Positions 1-8,975 of a stretch of DNA of 64,000 bases are shown piece after piece. The stretch spans positions 62,001 to 126,000 of the forward strand of contig JAEXAW010000006.1 of assembly GCA_023458055.1 (NCBI GenBank), read 5' to 3'. The position numbers and the translations under genes are program-made. How positions within the stretch are numbered: the stretch's first letter is position 1; each line of letters starts with the position of its first letter. The notes below the pieces were generated by a model. The model ran no database searches. It saw nothing but the letters and a program-made list of their open reading frames with translations, and was not told the DNA's origin. This DNA comes from Pseudomonadota bacterium. Lineage in GTDB: Bacteria; Pseudomonadota; Alphaproteobacteria; Sphingomonadales; Sphingomonadaceae.

Positions 1-219
1 GACGTGCGGGTGCTCCTCCTTATCACGGGCAAGGAACGTCCCGAGCGGGAGGCGCACGGCGATGCACCATGGCGCCGACGCGGCATCATCCGTGCCTCGA
101 TTGCCGACTGGCTGACCCACTCGCGCCATGCATCGATGATCGCGGCCGTACGCGGTGCCCATCCGCGTGATGGTGGCAAAGGCGCGCTTTACGTCATCCT
201 GCGCCGCAAGCGCGGCTAA
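1..219 (+). CDS. Smr-domain protein, C-terminal fragment
   Basis: The window opens inside this gene; only the last 72 codons are present, in frame from base 1 to the TAA at 217-219. The peptide ends with the pattern of a Smr (small MutS-related) domain: a WL segment followed by a region with ATGGKGA-like spacing, here GGKGALYVILRR. Smr domains act as nucleases or nicking modules on DNA or RNA, either as MutS2 tails or as free-standing proteins. The missing N-terminus prevents saying which. The 104 bp after it, before the next gene, hold a T-rich stretch and a TTAACCAA sequence (266-273). Confidence 0.6.
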   Translation, partial: DVRVLLLITGKERPEREAHGDAPWRRRGIIRASIADWLTHSRHASMIAAVRGAHPRDGGKGALYVILRRKRG

Positions 220-323
220 TGCTCGGCCGGACTATGGTAAAAAAGGGCTTTAATAACAGCTTTTTTTAACCAATATCGAGCATAACAAGGGCAGGTCGCG
301 AATCTCGTGATGCGGGGCATCCT

Positions 324-2081
324 TTGTGCACGAGCCAGACCAAGCGCGTTTCCTGGCGCGCCCGAAGGATATTAAGGTTGCTGCGAGACCGTATCATTAT
401 TTTCTGCGCTGTCGCTGTGACCATGGCGATTGCGATGCTGCTTGTTGTCGGCGGCCATGAAGTATTCCGCGACCCGATCCATATCGCGCAATGGCTCAGC
501 TTGTCGGCGCTTGCCGGTATCATCGCAACGGTGGCCGCAGACTGGCTGATGCGCGGCACCGATACGGCGCTGGTTGCCGCGGTCGACCGGCTGACGTCGG
601 GCGCTCAGGGTGATTTCACCGGGGCGGTGCCCGAAACCGTAGTGCAACGCTTGCCGCATCTAGGCTCAGCGATGCAACAGCTGTTCCATCATTATGAAAG
701 CGCGATGGAAAAGGTTCAGGCGCTGGCGCTGTTTGATCCGGTAACCGGGCTTGCCAATCGCACCCATTTTTACCGTCAGGTCGAAAAGATGATCGAACAG
801 CAGGGGCCAGTGAAGGGCGTCGGCACGATGTTCTTCATTGATCTTGATGGCTTCAAGGCGGTCAATGACCTGTTCGGCCATGCGGTCGGCGATCAATTGC
901 TCCAGCGTGTTGCCGGGCGGCTCAAGGGGTTGGTGCTGGCGAGCGACGCCTTCCCCTATGACGATACCGTCATCGCGCGGCTGGCCGGTGACGAATTTGC
1001 CGTGTTTTGCCAGAACGCCCATAGCGTTGAGTCCGCGCACAAACTGGCGCGTTTTTTTGTGAGCAGCCTCGGCGCACCCTATGATATTGACGGGCAGATG
1101 CTGGAGGTGGGGGCATCGCTGGGCGTAAGCCATTTTCCGCAGCATGGACAGACCCTGCCCGCACTGTTGCGGAGCGCCGACGTCGCCATGTACCATGCCA
1201 AGAGCAACGGGCGCGGACGGGTCGAGGTGTACAGTTCAAAGCTTGCGGACCAGCTTCAGAACCGGGCGTCGCTCGAACTGGATTTACGCAATGCGCTCGA
1301 TGCGCGGCTGCTGCATATTCTCTACCAGCCGCAATACCGGATCGCGGACGGTGCGGTTATTGGCTTGGAAGCGCTGGTGCGCTGGCAGCATCCACAGCGC
1401 GGGCTCCTCAGCCCGGCAGAATTTGTCCCCCTCGCCGAAGATACCGGCCTCATCGTCAAGATGGGCCAGCTGGTGTTCGACGAGGTGTGCGGCACGATTT
1501 CGGGCTGGCGCGCGCAAGGGCTTACCTGCCGGGTCGCGGTTAATATCTCGCCGCGCGAGATTGCTTACCCCGAATTTTTCGACCGCATCGTCGAAACGAT
1601 GGACCTGCAGGACGTCCCGGGATCCTCGCTCGAGCTTGAGATGACCGAAACGCTGGCGATGGAACTGTCGAGCGAGTTGCTCGACAAGATTTCGTTGCTG
1701 CGCGAGCGAGGGGTTACCATCGCCATTGACGATTTCGGCACCGGCTATTCCAACTTGTCACGGCTCAAGGAATTACCGATTGACCGGGTGAAGCTGCACC
1801 AGAGCCTCACCAGCGACCTCCTTCATTCGGAAAATGCGCGCACCGTATGTAGTGCGGTGGTGAGCCTTGCGCATGGTCTTGGCTTTTCGGTCATCGCGGA
1901 AGGTGTGGAGACCACGGAGCAACTTGAATTGCTCAAATCCTTACGCTGCGACAATGCCCAAGGCTATGTGTTGGCGAGCCCGATGTCGGACGAGGCGGCA
2001 CGCCAATTACTCAAGACGTTCGGTAGCGCTCAGGCGCGCGAGCTGGGCGGGGCCAGTGCTGCGAACACAATCCTGCGGTAA
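324..2081 (+). CDS. Membrane GGDEF-EAL protein (c-di-GMP turnover)
   Basis: 585 aa. Residues about 22-75 contain two hydrophobic segments that would anchor it in the inner membrane. A GGDEF domain follows (active loop RLAGDEF at 219-225, so the first Gly is Ala, a tolerated variant), then an EAL domain with EAL at 349-351, a NISPRE motif, ELEMTET, IDDFGTGYS and AEGVE. These are the marks of an active phosphodiesterase, but the usual KID motif reads KLH at 490-492. The Lys is kept while the Asp is His. GGDEF plus EAL proteins make or degrade cyclic di-GMP; I expect net EAL activity but cannot prove it. The start is a TTG at 324; an ATG at 423 would cut the first membrane segment. Its 3' end overlaps the convergent dapE by 52 bp. 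Confidence 0.85.
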   Translation: MCTSQTKRVSWRARRILRLLRDRIIIFCAVAVTMAIAMLLVVGGHEVFRDPIHIAQWLSLSALAGIIATVAADWLMRGTDTALVAAVDRLTSGAQGDFTGAVPETVVQRLPHLGSAMQQLFHHYESAMEKVQALALFDPVTGLANRTHFYRQVEKMIEQQGPVKGVGTMFFIDLDGFKAVNDLFGHAVGDQLLQRVAGRLKGLVLASDAFPYDDTVIARLAGDEFAVFCQNAHSVESAHKLARFFVSSLGAPYDIDGQMLEVGASLGVSHFPQHGQTLPALLRSADVAMYHAKSNGRGRVEVYSSKLADQLQNRASLELDLRNALDARLLHILYQPQYRIADGAVIGLEALVRWQHPQRGLLSPAEFVPLAEDTGLIVKMGQLVFDEVCGTISGWRAQGLTCRVAVNISPREIAYPEFFDRIVETMDLQDVPGSSLELEMTETLAMELSSELLDKISLLRERGVTIAIDDFGTGYSNLSRLKELPIDRVKLHQSLTSDLLHSENARTVCSAVVSLAHGLGFSVIAEGVETTEQLELLKSLRCDNAQGYVLASPMSDEAARQLLKTFGSAQARELGGASAANTILR

Positions 2082-3184
2082 ATTTCACTGAGTTGATCGA
2101 GGTCCGCAATGGCCACCGCTTCATCAAGCTTGTGCATGGTTGCATTGACGAGGCCAAATTCGACCACCGGCACGATCCTGGTGAGATAGCGTGCGTCTGA
2201 CGTGCCGCCGCTGGTGGACAGCTCTGGCTCGATGCCTGTCACATCCTTGATCGCGCCCGCAATCATAGCGGAAAAATCGCCCGGCGGGGTGAGGAAAGCC
2301 TCGCCCGAAATCTTGGCCTCGACCTCGGCGCGCGGTTCGATGTCATGGACCGTCGCGCGGATCATGGCGGCTAATGCTTCGCCCGAATGCAGGTCGTTGA
2401 AGCGGATCGAAAGCCGCGCCTTGGCGACCGACGGGATGACGTTGGTCGCATGGTTGCCGACATCAATATCGGTGATTTCGATGTTCGATGGCTGAAACCA
2501 GTCGGTGCCGTCATCCAGCCGGATGCCGCCAATGCGTGCGAGCATCCTGACCAGCTTGGGGATCGGGTTGTCGGCGAGATGGGGATAGGCAACATGGCCT
2601 TGCGTACCCGGCACCTTGATCCAGATATTGACCGATCCGCGCCGCCCGATCTTGACCATATCGCCGAGGCGGTTGACCGAGGTCGGCTCGCCGACAAGGC
2701 AGAGGTCAGGCGTGACACCGGCCTTTTCCATATGCGCCATGATCGCAAGCGTACCATGGACGGCGGGGCCTTCTTCATCGCCGGTGATGAGAAGCGAGAG
2801 CGTGCCTGTGTCGCGCGGAACAGAAGCAATCGCGGCGACATAAGCCGCAATCGCGCCCTTCATGTCGACCGCCCCGCGCCCGTATAGCAGATCGCCCTTG
2901 CGCACCGCCTTGAACGCGTTATCGGTCCAGCCCTCGCCGGCGGGAACCACATCGAGATGCCCTGCAAAAGCGAAATGGCGGCTGGCTTCCGGACCACGCC
3001 GTACCGCGAGCAGATTTTCCACCGGCCCGTCGGGTTCTTCACCATCGATCGTGCGCAGCACCTCGAAGCCTAAGGGCATCAGCATGTCTTCGAGCACATC
3101 GAACACCGCCCCGCGCGCAGGCGTCACGCTCTTGGCCTCGATAAGCGCAGCGGTAAGGGCGACGGGATCGATTGCAGATGTCAT
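2030..3184 (-). CDS. dapE: Succinyl-diaminopimelate desuccinylase
   Basis: 384 aa M20-family metallopeptidase that hydrolyses N-succinyl-LL-diaminopimelate in the lysine and peptidoglycan-precursor pathway in the cytoplasm. The di-zinc site is complete: GHLDVV (His/Asp), the bridging Asp in GAVDMKGA, the Glu pair in TGDEEGPA, a distal Glu in GEPTSV and the late His in NATMHKLDE. The substrate-binding SGGTSDARY motif is also present. The ATG at 3184 is chosen over upstream in-frame codons because the conserved family start (a short leader then ALIEAKSVTP) follows directly. It is divergent from the cupin gene with only 52 bp between them. Confidence 0.93.
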   Translation of the reverse strand: MTSAIDPVALTAALIEAKSVTPARGAVFDVLEDMLMPLGFEVLRTIDGEEPDGPVENLLAVRRGPEASRHFAFAGHLDVVPAGEGWTDNAFKAVRKGDLLYGRGAVDMKGAIAAYVAAIASVPRDTGTLSLLITGDEEGPAVHGTLAIMAHMEKAGVTPDLCLVGEPTSVNRLGDMVKIGRRGSVNIWIKVPGTQGHVAYPHLADNPIPKLVRMLARIGGIRLDDGTDWFQPSNIEITDIDVGNHATNVIPSVAKARLSIRFNDLHSGEALAAMIRATVHDIEPRAEVEAKISGEAFLTPPGDFSAMIAGAIKDVTGIEPELSTSGGTSDARYLTRIVPVVEFGLVNATMHKLDEAVAIADLDQLSEIYRRIVFAALAPPSSRA

Positions 3185-3236
3185 GGTGCTTGGCCCTAAA
3201 CGGATGGACACAAAATGCAACCGGCGGGAGCGCGCT

Positions 3237-3683
3237 ATGCCAAAACTTGACCTTGATCACATCGAACAGACCAACAAGACCGGCTATCCCGCGCCGTATA
3301 GCGAGCAGGTGGGGGACCGCTGGTATCGCCGCTTGGCGCCAGCCTCCGGGCTTACCGATTTTGGCGCGAGCCATGTGGTGCTCAAACCCGGGGCCTGGTC
3401 AGCGCAGCGCCACTGGCATGAGGGCGAGGATGAACTGGTGGTGATCCTCTCCGGTGAGGCGATGCTGGTCGATGAGGCGGGTCGCACACCGATGCGCGCA
3501 GGCGATATCGCCGCTTTCCCCAAGGGCGACGGCAATGGCCATTGCCTCGTTAATGAAAGCGATGCCGATTGTATCTTCGTCGCGATTGGCCGTCCGGCCG
3601 AGACTGATTGCCACTATCCCGATATCGACATGCACCTGACCCAAGGGCGCGGATTCCACAAAAAGAATGGCGAAGATTTTTAA
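3237..3683 (+). CDS. Cupin-domain protein
   Basis: 148 aa single-domain cupin. Cupin motif 1 (HWHEGEDELVVILSG, with H, H and E as metal ligands) and motif 2 (GDIAAFPKGDGNGHCLVN, with the late His) are both intact, so it should bind a divalent metal. The function is unknown; related small cupins include sugar isomerases, dioxygenases and sensors, and here the XRE domain found in some regulators is absent. The start ATG at 3237 gives the MPKLDLDHIE N-terminus. It is transcribed away from dapE and followed directly by a large inverted-repeat element. Confidence 0.8.
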   Translation: MPKLDLDHIEQTNKTGYPAPYSEQVGDRWYRRLAPASGLTDFGASHVVLKPGAWSAQRHWHEGEDELVVILSGEAMLVDEAGRTPMRAGDIAAFPKGDGNGHCLVNESDADCIFVAIGRPAETDCHYPDIDMHLTQGRGFHKKNGEDF

Positions 3684-3698
3684 GCGGCAGGCAAAGTT

Positions 3699-3910
3699 CC
3701 TCCCTGTTGCCACAGGCAATGGGGAGGGAGACCACCCGAAGGATGGTGGAGGGGTCGCGAGGCGTAGCCGAGCGCGCGGCTTATCGGTGAAAGCTGGCTA
3801 TGATAGGCGCATCCACCGCTGGCTTAAACCCTTCCGCCCGCTCAACGCGGGCGACCCCTCCGTCAGCCCTTCGGGCTGCCACCTCCCCACGAGCTGCGCT
3901 CGCAGGGAGG
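3699..3910. repeat. Large imperfect inverted repeat (REPIN/MITE-like)
   Basis: About 60-bp arms face each other: 3699-3758 (CCTCCCTG ... GGGGAGGG ... GGAGGGGTCGC) and 3851-3910, whose reverse complement aligns with the same blocks including CCCGAAGG. The 90-bp centre has no convincing ORF. It fills the space between the convergent cupin and glutathione transferase genes. I see no transposase or target duplication. REP doublets (REPINs) and MITEs have this shape; transcripts through it would fold into a long hairpin. Confidence 0.6.
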
Positions 3911-3926
3911 ATGATGGCCTGATCGC

Positions 3927-4595
3927 CTAACCGTTTTCGGGCTTTTCGAACTTTTCGATCACCCATTCTTCTTCCTGCGCGGCGGCGATCCAATCCTGCA
4001 TCCAGGGGTGCTGGATGATCGCTTGCATATAGGCGGCGGCAAAGGCGGGGACGGGCACCGAATAGGTGATCAGCCGCGTCACCACCGGCGCGAACATGAT
4101 ATCCACCGCGCCGAATGTGCCGAACAGAAATTCGCCTTCGCCCTCATGCCGCGCGCGGGCTTGCGCCCAAAGTTGGAGGATGCGGTTGATATCGGCGACC
4201 ACCTCTTCGGAAAGCGGCGCAGGCGGATAGATTTGCCGCACATTCATGCTGTGCTCGCGGCGGAGCGCGGCAAAGCCCGAATGCATTTCCGCCGCCATAG
4301 ACCGCGCCATCGCGCGCGCCGCATCATCTTCCGGCCAGAACAAGGTGCGTTCGGTCTTTTCCTCAAGATATTCGATGATCGCGAGGCTATCCCACACCAC
4401 AATATCATCGCCATCCCACAGGATCGGGACCTTGCCCGATGAAGGCGCAAACTCGTCGCCCTCGCGCCTCTTGTCCCACTCGTCATTATAAAGCGGGACA
4501 ACGACCTCCTCGAACGGAAGCCCCGATTGTTTGCAAGCGAGCCAGCCGCGAAGCGACCAGCTCGAATAAGCCTTGTTGCCGATAAACAGTTTCAT
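3927..4595 (-). CDS. Glutathione S-transferase family protein
   Basis: 222 aa. The N-terminal thioredoxin-like half shows the GST pattern: KLFIGNKAYSSWSLRGWL with candidate catalytic Ser residues in YSSWS, SGKVPILWDGDD with the cis-proline glutathione contact, and VVWDSLAI, whose DS pair normally binds the glutamyl group. The C-terminal half (from about residue 95) is helical. It resembles the YfcF/maleylacetoacetate-isomerase-like GSTs of proteobacteria. The specific substrate cannot be told. It is divergent from the PQQ dehydrogenase. Confidence 0.85.
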   Translation of the reverse strand: MKLFIGNKAYSSWSLRGWLACKQSGLPFEEVVVPLYNDEWDKRREGDEFAPSSGKVPILWDGDDIVVWDSLAIIEYLEEKTERTLFWPEDDAARAMARSMAAEMHSGFAALRREHSMNVRQIYPPAPLSEEVVADINRILQLWAQARARHEGEGEFLFGTFGAVDIMFAPVVTRLITYSVPVPAFAAAYMQAIIQHPWMQDWIAAAQEEEWVIEKFEKPENG

Positions 4596-4711
4596 GGGAG
4601 CCCTTTAAGCAGGACGCGCCAGATAAGTCGAGCGCAACCAAATTGGGAGTTGAAAGGACGATGTTTGCCAATACCATTAGCAGGACATTGGAAATCAGGA
4701 GTGACTGACGG

Positions 4712-7042
4712 ATGATTCGGATAAGCGCGATACTGTTTGCACTCATCGGACTCACTTTAGCGATTGGAGGGGCGTGGCTGGTGACGGTATCCGGATCGCC
4801 TTATTATGTCCTTTCCGGTCTAGCTTTTGTTGCTTGCGCTTATTTGCTGTGGCGCAAGCAGCGCGCGGCCTTGTCGGTTTATGCGGCGCTCCTGGCCATC
4901 ACTATGATCTGGGGCATCTGGGAGGTTGGGTTCGATTGGTGGCCACTGGCCTCGCGCGGCGGGGTGATGGTGCTGTTGGGGATGTTGCTCCTGCTTCCGG
5001 CAGTTCGCAACAAGCTCAGGCCGAGCGGCGGTGTCGCGCCGCTAGCGCTCGCGGTGGTCGCAGCGCTCGGCGTTGCCGGATATAGTATGGCGGTCGATCC
5101 GCAGGACAAGACAGGGGCGTTGCCGCAGGCGATCGTCAATGCGGTGCCTAGTTTCGGCGATACTGTACCGGATGAAGATTGGCCCGCCTATGGGCGCACC
5201 CATTATGGCCAGCGCTACAGCCCGCTCTCACAGATCACGACGCAGAATGTCGCAACGCTCAAACAGGCGTGGGTTTATCAGACCGGCGATGTTAAGCTGC
5301 CGGATGATGTGACGGAGACCACCTATCAGGTGACGCCGCTCAAAATTCGCGAGACGCTATATGTCTGCACCCCACATAATTGGGCGATTGCGATTGATGC
5401 CGCGACCGGCAAGCAGAAATGGAAATTCAATCCCAATGAAGGGCTCGAAGGGAACCGCCAACATCAGACGTGTCGCGGTGTCACCTATTGGAAAGACCCA
5501 ACGCGCACCGCCGGTAGCGTGTGCGCCGAGCGCATCTTCCTCCCGACCGCCAATGCTCGTCTTTATGCGCTTGATATGGCGACGGGGCAGCCATGCGCCG
5601 ATTTCGGCGGCACGACGATGGGTGGCGGGCCGGGTTGGATCGATCTTATGCGCGGGATGCCGTATAAGCCTGCGGGCTATTATTATTCGACCTCGCCGCC
5701 GGTCGCTCTGAAAGGGCTCGTCATCCTTGGCGGGGCGGTCAATGACGATTATTCGACCACCGAACCATCGGGCGTGATCCGCGGCTTTGATGCCGTTACA
5801 GGGGCACTCAAATGGAATTGGGATAGCGCGCGCCCGCAATCAACTACCCCGATCAACATTGATGGCGGCGCAACCTACATCGCCAATTCGCCCAATAGCT
5901 GGACGGTTTTTTCCGCAGACGAAGCCCTTGGCCTTGTCTATGTGCCGCTGGGTAATAAGACCCCGGATCAGCTTGGTATGGGCCGCTCGCCTGAAGTCGA
6001 AGCGCATTCTTCGGCGGTCGTCGCGTTGGACATAACGACTGGGCAAAAGAAATGGCTGTTCCAGACGGTACGCCATGATCTGTGGGATCGCGATTTGCCC
6101 TCGCAGCCGGTGTTAGTTGATCTTCGGCTCGGCAGCGGCGTTGTTCCCTCACTCGTGCTTCCGACTAAACAGGGCGATGTTTATGTGCTCGACCGGCGCG
6201 ACGGCAAGCCGGTGCTTCCGGTGCATGACATTGCGACCCCTGCCAAAGCGATTGCCGAAGATTTCAACAGTCCAACCCAGCCGGTTTCGAGCCTGAGCTT
6301 CAACCCGCCAGCCTTGCGCGAAGCGGATATGTGGGGTGCAACGCCAATCGACCAGATGCTATGCCGGATCAGCTTTCATCGTTATTATTATGAGGGCCGC
6401 TACACGCCGCCATCCTTGCAAGGGAGTATTGTGTATCCGGGCAATACCGGTGTGTTTAACTGGGGCTCGATTGCCGTCGATCCCGAACGGCAAGTAATGT
6501 TCGGGATGCCGGTGCATCTCGCTTTTATTCAGAAGTTGGTACCGGCTGCCGACCTTCCGCCCAAGGATATAAAGGCCAAGGCGTCCGAGCTTGGCCTCAA
6601 TCGTAACGAAGGATCGCCCTACGGCAGCTATATGGGGCCGTTTGAAAGTCCGCTTGGCGTACCGTGTCAAAAGCCCGGGTGGGGGTTTGTCGCCGGGGCC
6701 GACCTCACCACCGGCAAAATCGCTTGGCAACATCGTAATGGGACCATCCGCGATATGGCGCCAGTGCCGATACCCTTGAAGCTTGGCGTGCCAGGAATTG
6801 GCGGCCCGGTTATCACCAAGGGAGGTGTCGTATTCATGGGCGCTGCGGTCGATAACTATGTGCGCGCCTATGATCTGACGAGCGGCACGCAGTTATGGCA
6901 AAGCCGGATCCCGGCGGGCGGGCAATCCACGCCAATGACCTATGCGGTCAACGGCAAGCAATATATGGTGATCGTCGCGGGCGGACACGGCAGCCTTGGC
7001 ACCACGCCGGGCGATTATGTGATGGCCTATACGCTACCCTGA
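4712..7042 (+). CDS. gcd: Membrane-bound PQQ-dependent glucose/quinate-type dehydrogenase
   Basis: 776 aa, close to the length of E. coli Gcd (about 796). Residues 1-130 hold about five membrane helices; the rest is an eight-bladed propeller in the periplasm that binds PQQ and passes electrons to ubiquinone. Recognisable pieces are DWPAYGRTHYGQRYSPL (start of the propeller), CTPHNWAIAIDAATGK with a His at the PQQ site, HDLWDRDLPSQPV with the proposed catalytic Asp, and LPTKQGDVYVLDRRDG with the essential Lys. The family includes glucose and quinate/shikimate enzymes; I favour glucose. No PQQ biosynthesis genes lie in the window. A GGAG element precedes the ATG. Its stop codon overlaps the engB remnant on the other strand. 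Confidence 0.88.
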   Translation: MIRISAILFALIGLTLAIGGAWLVTVSGSPYYVLSGLAFVACAYLLWRKQRAALSVYAALLAITMIWGIWEVGFDWWPLASRGGVMVLLGMLLLLPAVRNKLRPSGGVAPLALAVVAALGVAGYSMAVDPQDKTGALPQAIVNAVPSFGDTVPDEDWPAYGRTHYGQRYSPLSQITTQNVATLKQAWVYQTGDVKLPDDVTETTYQVTPLKIRETLYVCTPHNWAIAIDAATGKQKWKFNPNEGLEGNRQHQTCRGVTYWKDPTRTAGSVCAERIFLPTANARLYALDMATGQPCADFGGTTMGGGPGWIDLMRGMPYKPAGYYYSTSPPVALKGLVILGGAVNDDYSTTEPSGVIRGFDAVTGALKWNWDSARPQSTTPINIDGGATYIANSPNSWTVFSADEALGLVYVPLGNKTPDQLGMGRSPEVEAHSSAVVALDITTGQKKWLFQTVRHDLWDRDLPSQPVLVDLRLGSGVVPSLVLPTKQGDVYVLDRRDGKPVLPVHDIATPAKAIAEDFNSPTQPVSSLSFNPPALREADMWGATPIDQMLCRISFHRYYYEGRYTPPSLQGSIVYPGNTGVFNWGSIAVDPERQVMFGMPVHLAFIQKLVPAADLPPKDIKAKASELGLNRNEGSPYGSYMGPFESPLGVPCQKPGWGFVAGADLTTGKIAWQHRNGTIRDMAPVPIPLKLGVPGIGGPVITKGGVVFMGAAVDNYVRAYDLTSGTQLWQSRIPAGGQSTPMTYAVNGKQYMVIVAGGHGSLGTTPGDYVMAYTLP

Positions 7043-7135
7043 ATGGCGCAGTTCGGCCATGGCAAAGCCGGTTTCGCTCGATGTCGCGAGAATGGTCGTA
7101 TGGCCTTTTTGTGCAGGGCGTATGGCGCTCCGCAT
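7034..7135 (-). pseudogene. Remnant of an engB 3' end
   Basis: A 33-codon reading frame on the minus strand (ATG at 7135, TAG at 7034-7036) encodes ILATSSETGFAMAELR, almost identical to the C-terminus of the intact engB at 8316-8975 (VLATSSETGFGMAELR). At DNA level 7046-7090 and 8346-8390 match at 39 of 45 bases in the same orientation. No G-domain is present, so this is a broken duplicate, not a gene. It starts 26 bp beyond the ppk2 stop, so ppk2 is bracketed by two engB 3' ends. Confidence 0.75.
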
Positions 7136-7160
7136 AAAAAGGACGGCTAAACCCGCAACG

Positions 7161-8204
7161 TCATTTCTTCGCCCCGCGTCTCAGATCGGGATGGAGCGAG
7201 GCGCCGAGGATGTGATCGGCGCTGTGCACCACCTGGTCGGTTGACTGGACGATCAACGGGTCGGGCGGCGTCACGATATGGAGATCCTTGTCGGGATAAT
7301 CGATCGAATTGAGGAAATGCAGCATGCAATTGATGCGCGCGCGCTTCTTGTCGTTCGACTTGATGATCACCCAGGGCGCGTCAGCCGTGTCGGTGTAGAA
7401 GAACATCGCCTCCTTCGCTTCGGTATAATCGTCCCAGCGGGTCAGGCTCGCCTGATCAATCGGCGACAATTTCCAGCGTTTGAGGGGGTCGGTCTTGCGG
7501 GCATCAAACCGCAGCTTTTGTTCTTCCTGCGTCACCGAGAACCAATATTTATAAAGGCGAATGCCCGAGCGGACCAGCATCCGCTCCAATTCGGGCGTCT
7601 GGCGCATGAATTCGAGATATTCATTGGGGGTGCAAAAGCCCATCACCCGCTCGACACCGGCACGATTATACCAGCTGCGGTCATAGAAGACCATTTCTCC
7701 GGCGGTCGGCAGGCGTTCGATATAGCGTTGGAAGAACCATTGGCCGCGTTCGCGTTCGCTCGGCTTGTTGAGCGCCACGACGCGGGCGAAGCGCGGGTTC
7801 AAATGTTCCATGAACCGCTTGATCGTGCCGCCCTTGCCGGCAGCGTCGCGGCCTTCAAACAGGATGACAAATTTCTGCCCGGTATCCTGCGCCCATAATT
7901 GTACCTTGAGCAATTCCGCCTGCAGCTTGGCTTTTTTTGCCTCATAGCTGCGACGGGTCATCGGCTCGGCATAAGGGTAGCGTTCGCTTTCATAAGCATC
8001 GCGGCGGATGTCGGGCGAAACCACGGGAAATTGGGTGACCGCGCCCGTCAACTCGTCGCCGGGATTGGAGATCTGCGCGACGCTTTTGGTTTCGAGCGCT
8101 TTTTCGGCAATCGGGCGGGCAGGGGTCCGCGCCTTGGTTGCACCCACTTTGCTGGCGGGGTTACGCGGTTTGGTCACCGGCGGATTGGGACGATCCATCA
8201 TCAT
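7161..8204 (-). CDS. ppk2: Polyphosphate kinase 2
   Basis: 347 aa. PPK2 enzymes transfer phosphate between inorganic polyphosphate and nucleotides. The core starts near residue 95 after a low-complexity basic N-terminus. Walker A is FEGRDAAGKGG and Walker B is FYDRSWYNRAGVE; GQWFFQRYIE and the lid KLSPIDQASLTRW are also typical. One PPK2 domain of this length fits class I (ADP-phosphorylating), but class is not certain from the sequence. It lies 111 bp downstream of engB and is followed by a degenerate copy of the engB 3' end, which suggests it was inserted here. The ATG at 8204 may be a later Met in the same MMMD run. Confidence 0.9.
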   Translation of the reverse strand: MMMDRPNPPVTKPRNPASKVGATKARTPARPIAEKALETKSVAQISNPGDELTGAVTQFPVVSPDIRRDAYESERYPYAEPMTRRSYEAKKAKLQAELLKVQLWAQDTGQKFVILFEGRDAAGKGGTIKRFMEHLNPRFARVVALNKPSERERGQWFFQRYIERLPTAGEMVFYDRSWYNRAGVERVMGFCTPNEYLEFMRQTPELERMLVRSGIRLYKYWFSVTQEEQKLRFDARKTDPLKRWKLSPIDQASLTRWDDYTEAKEAMFFYTDTADAPWVIIKSNDKKRARINCMLHFLNSIDYPDKDLHIVTPPDPLIVQSTDQVVHSADHILGASLHPDLRRGAKK

Positions 8205-8315
8205 GCTCCATTGCTGCTTTTGTCAGTTAGCCAAAAACATAAGGCAGGCGCGATTCGCGCGCATTGATGATTGTCAAAAATCTGAAATAAAGCGAGCCGT
8301 TACGCGGACCCGCGT

Positions 8316-8975
8316 TCAGCTTTCCGCCGCTTCGAGGACGGTCGCGCGCAATTCGGCCATGCCGAAGCCGGTCTCGCTCGAGGTCGCCAGCACCAGCGGG
8401 TGGGCTGCGGGGCGGGTCTTGGCTTCGGCTTCGGTGCGGGCCTTGACGGCTTCAAGCTCGGTCGGCTTGATCTTGTCGGCCTTGGTGAGCACGATGTTAT
8501 AAACGACCGCCGCGTCATCGAGCATCTTCATCACATCGCGGTCGACATCCTTGATGCCGTGGCGGCTGTCGATGAGCACCAGCGCGCGCTTCAGCACCTG
8601 CCGTCCGCGCAAATAATCATTGATGAGGAAGCGCCATTTTTTGACCATCTCCTTGGGGGCCTTGGCAAAGCCGTAGCCGGGCATATCGCACAGACGGAAA
8701 GCTGGCGGCCCATTTTCACTTTGGCCAATATCGAAGAAGTTTAACTCCTGCGTGCGTCCCGGCGTGTTCGAGGTGCGCGCGAGGCCATTGCGGTTGGTGA
8801 GTGCATTGAGGAGCGAGCTTTTGCCGACGTTCGAGCGTCCCGCAAAGGCAACTTCGGGGACGTTCGGATCAGGCAGAAACTGGAGTGCGGGCGCTGATTT
8901 CAGAAAGCCGACCGGACCCGCAAACAGCTTGCGGGCCCGTTCGATCATAGCTTCATCATGCGCGCCATCGCTCAC
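8316..8975 (-). CDS. engB: Ribosome biogenesis GTPase YihA/YsxC/EngB
   Basis: 219 aa, normal length. This TRAFAC GTPase is needed for maturation of the 50S subunit. G1 is FAGRSNVGKSS, the G2 Thr lies in SNTPGRTQELNFF, G3 is DMPGYG, G4 is TKAD and G5 is ATSSETG. Its start overlaps the end of yidC by 4 bp (ATGA, 8972-8975), so the two are translationally coupled in the conserved rpmH-rnpA-yidD-yidC-engB operon. The last 45 bases of its coding region are duplicated at 7046-7090. Confidence 0.95.
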   Translation of the reverse strand: MSDGAHDEAMIERARKLFAGPVGFLKSAPALQFLPDPNVPEVAFAGRSNVGKSSLLNALTNRNGLARTSNTPGRTQELNFFDIGQSENGPPAFRLCDMPGYGFAKAPKEMVKKWRFLINDYLRGRQVLKRALVLIDSRHGIKDVDRDVMKMLDDAAVVYNIVLTKADKIKPTELEAVKARTEAEAKTRPAAHPLVLATSSETGFGMAELRATVLEAAES

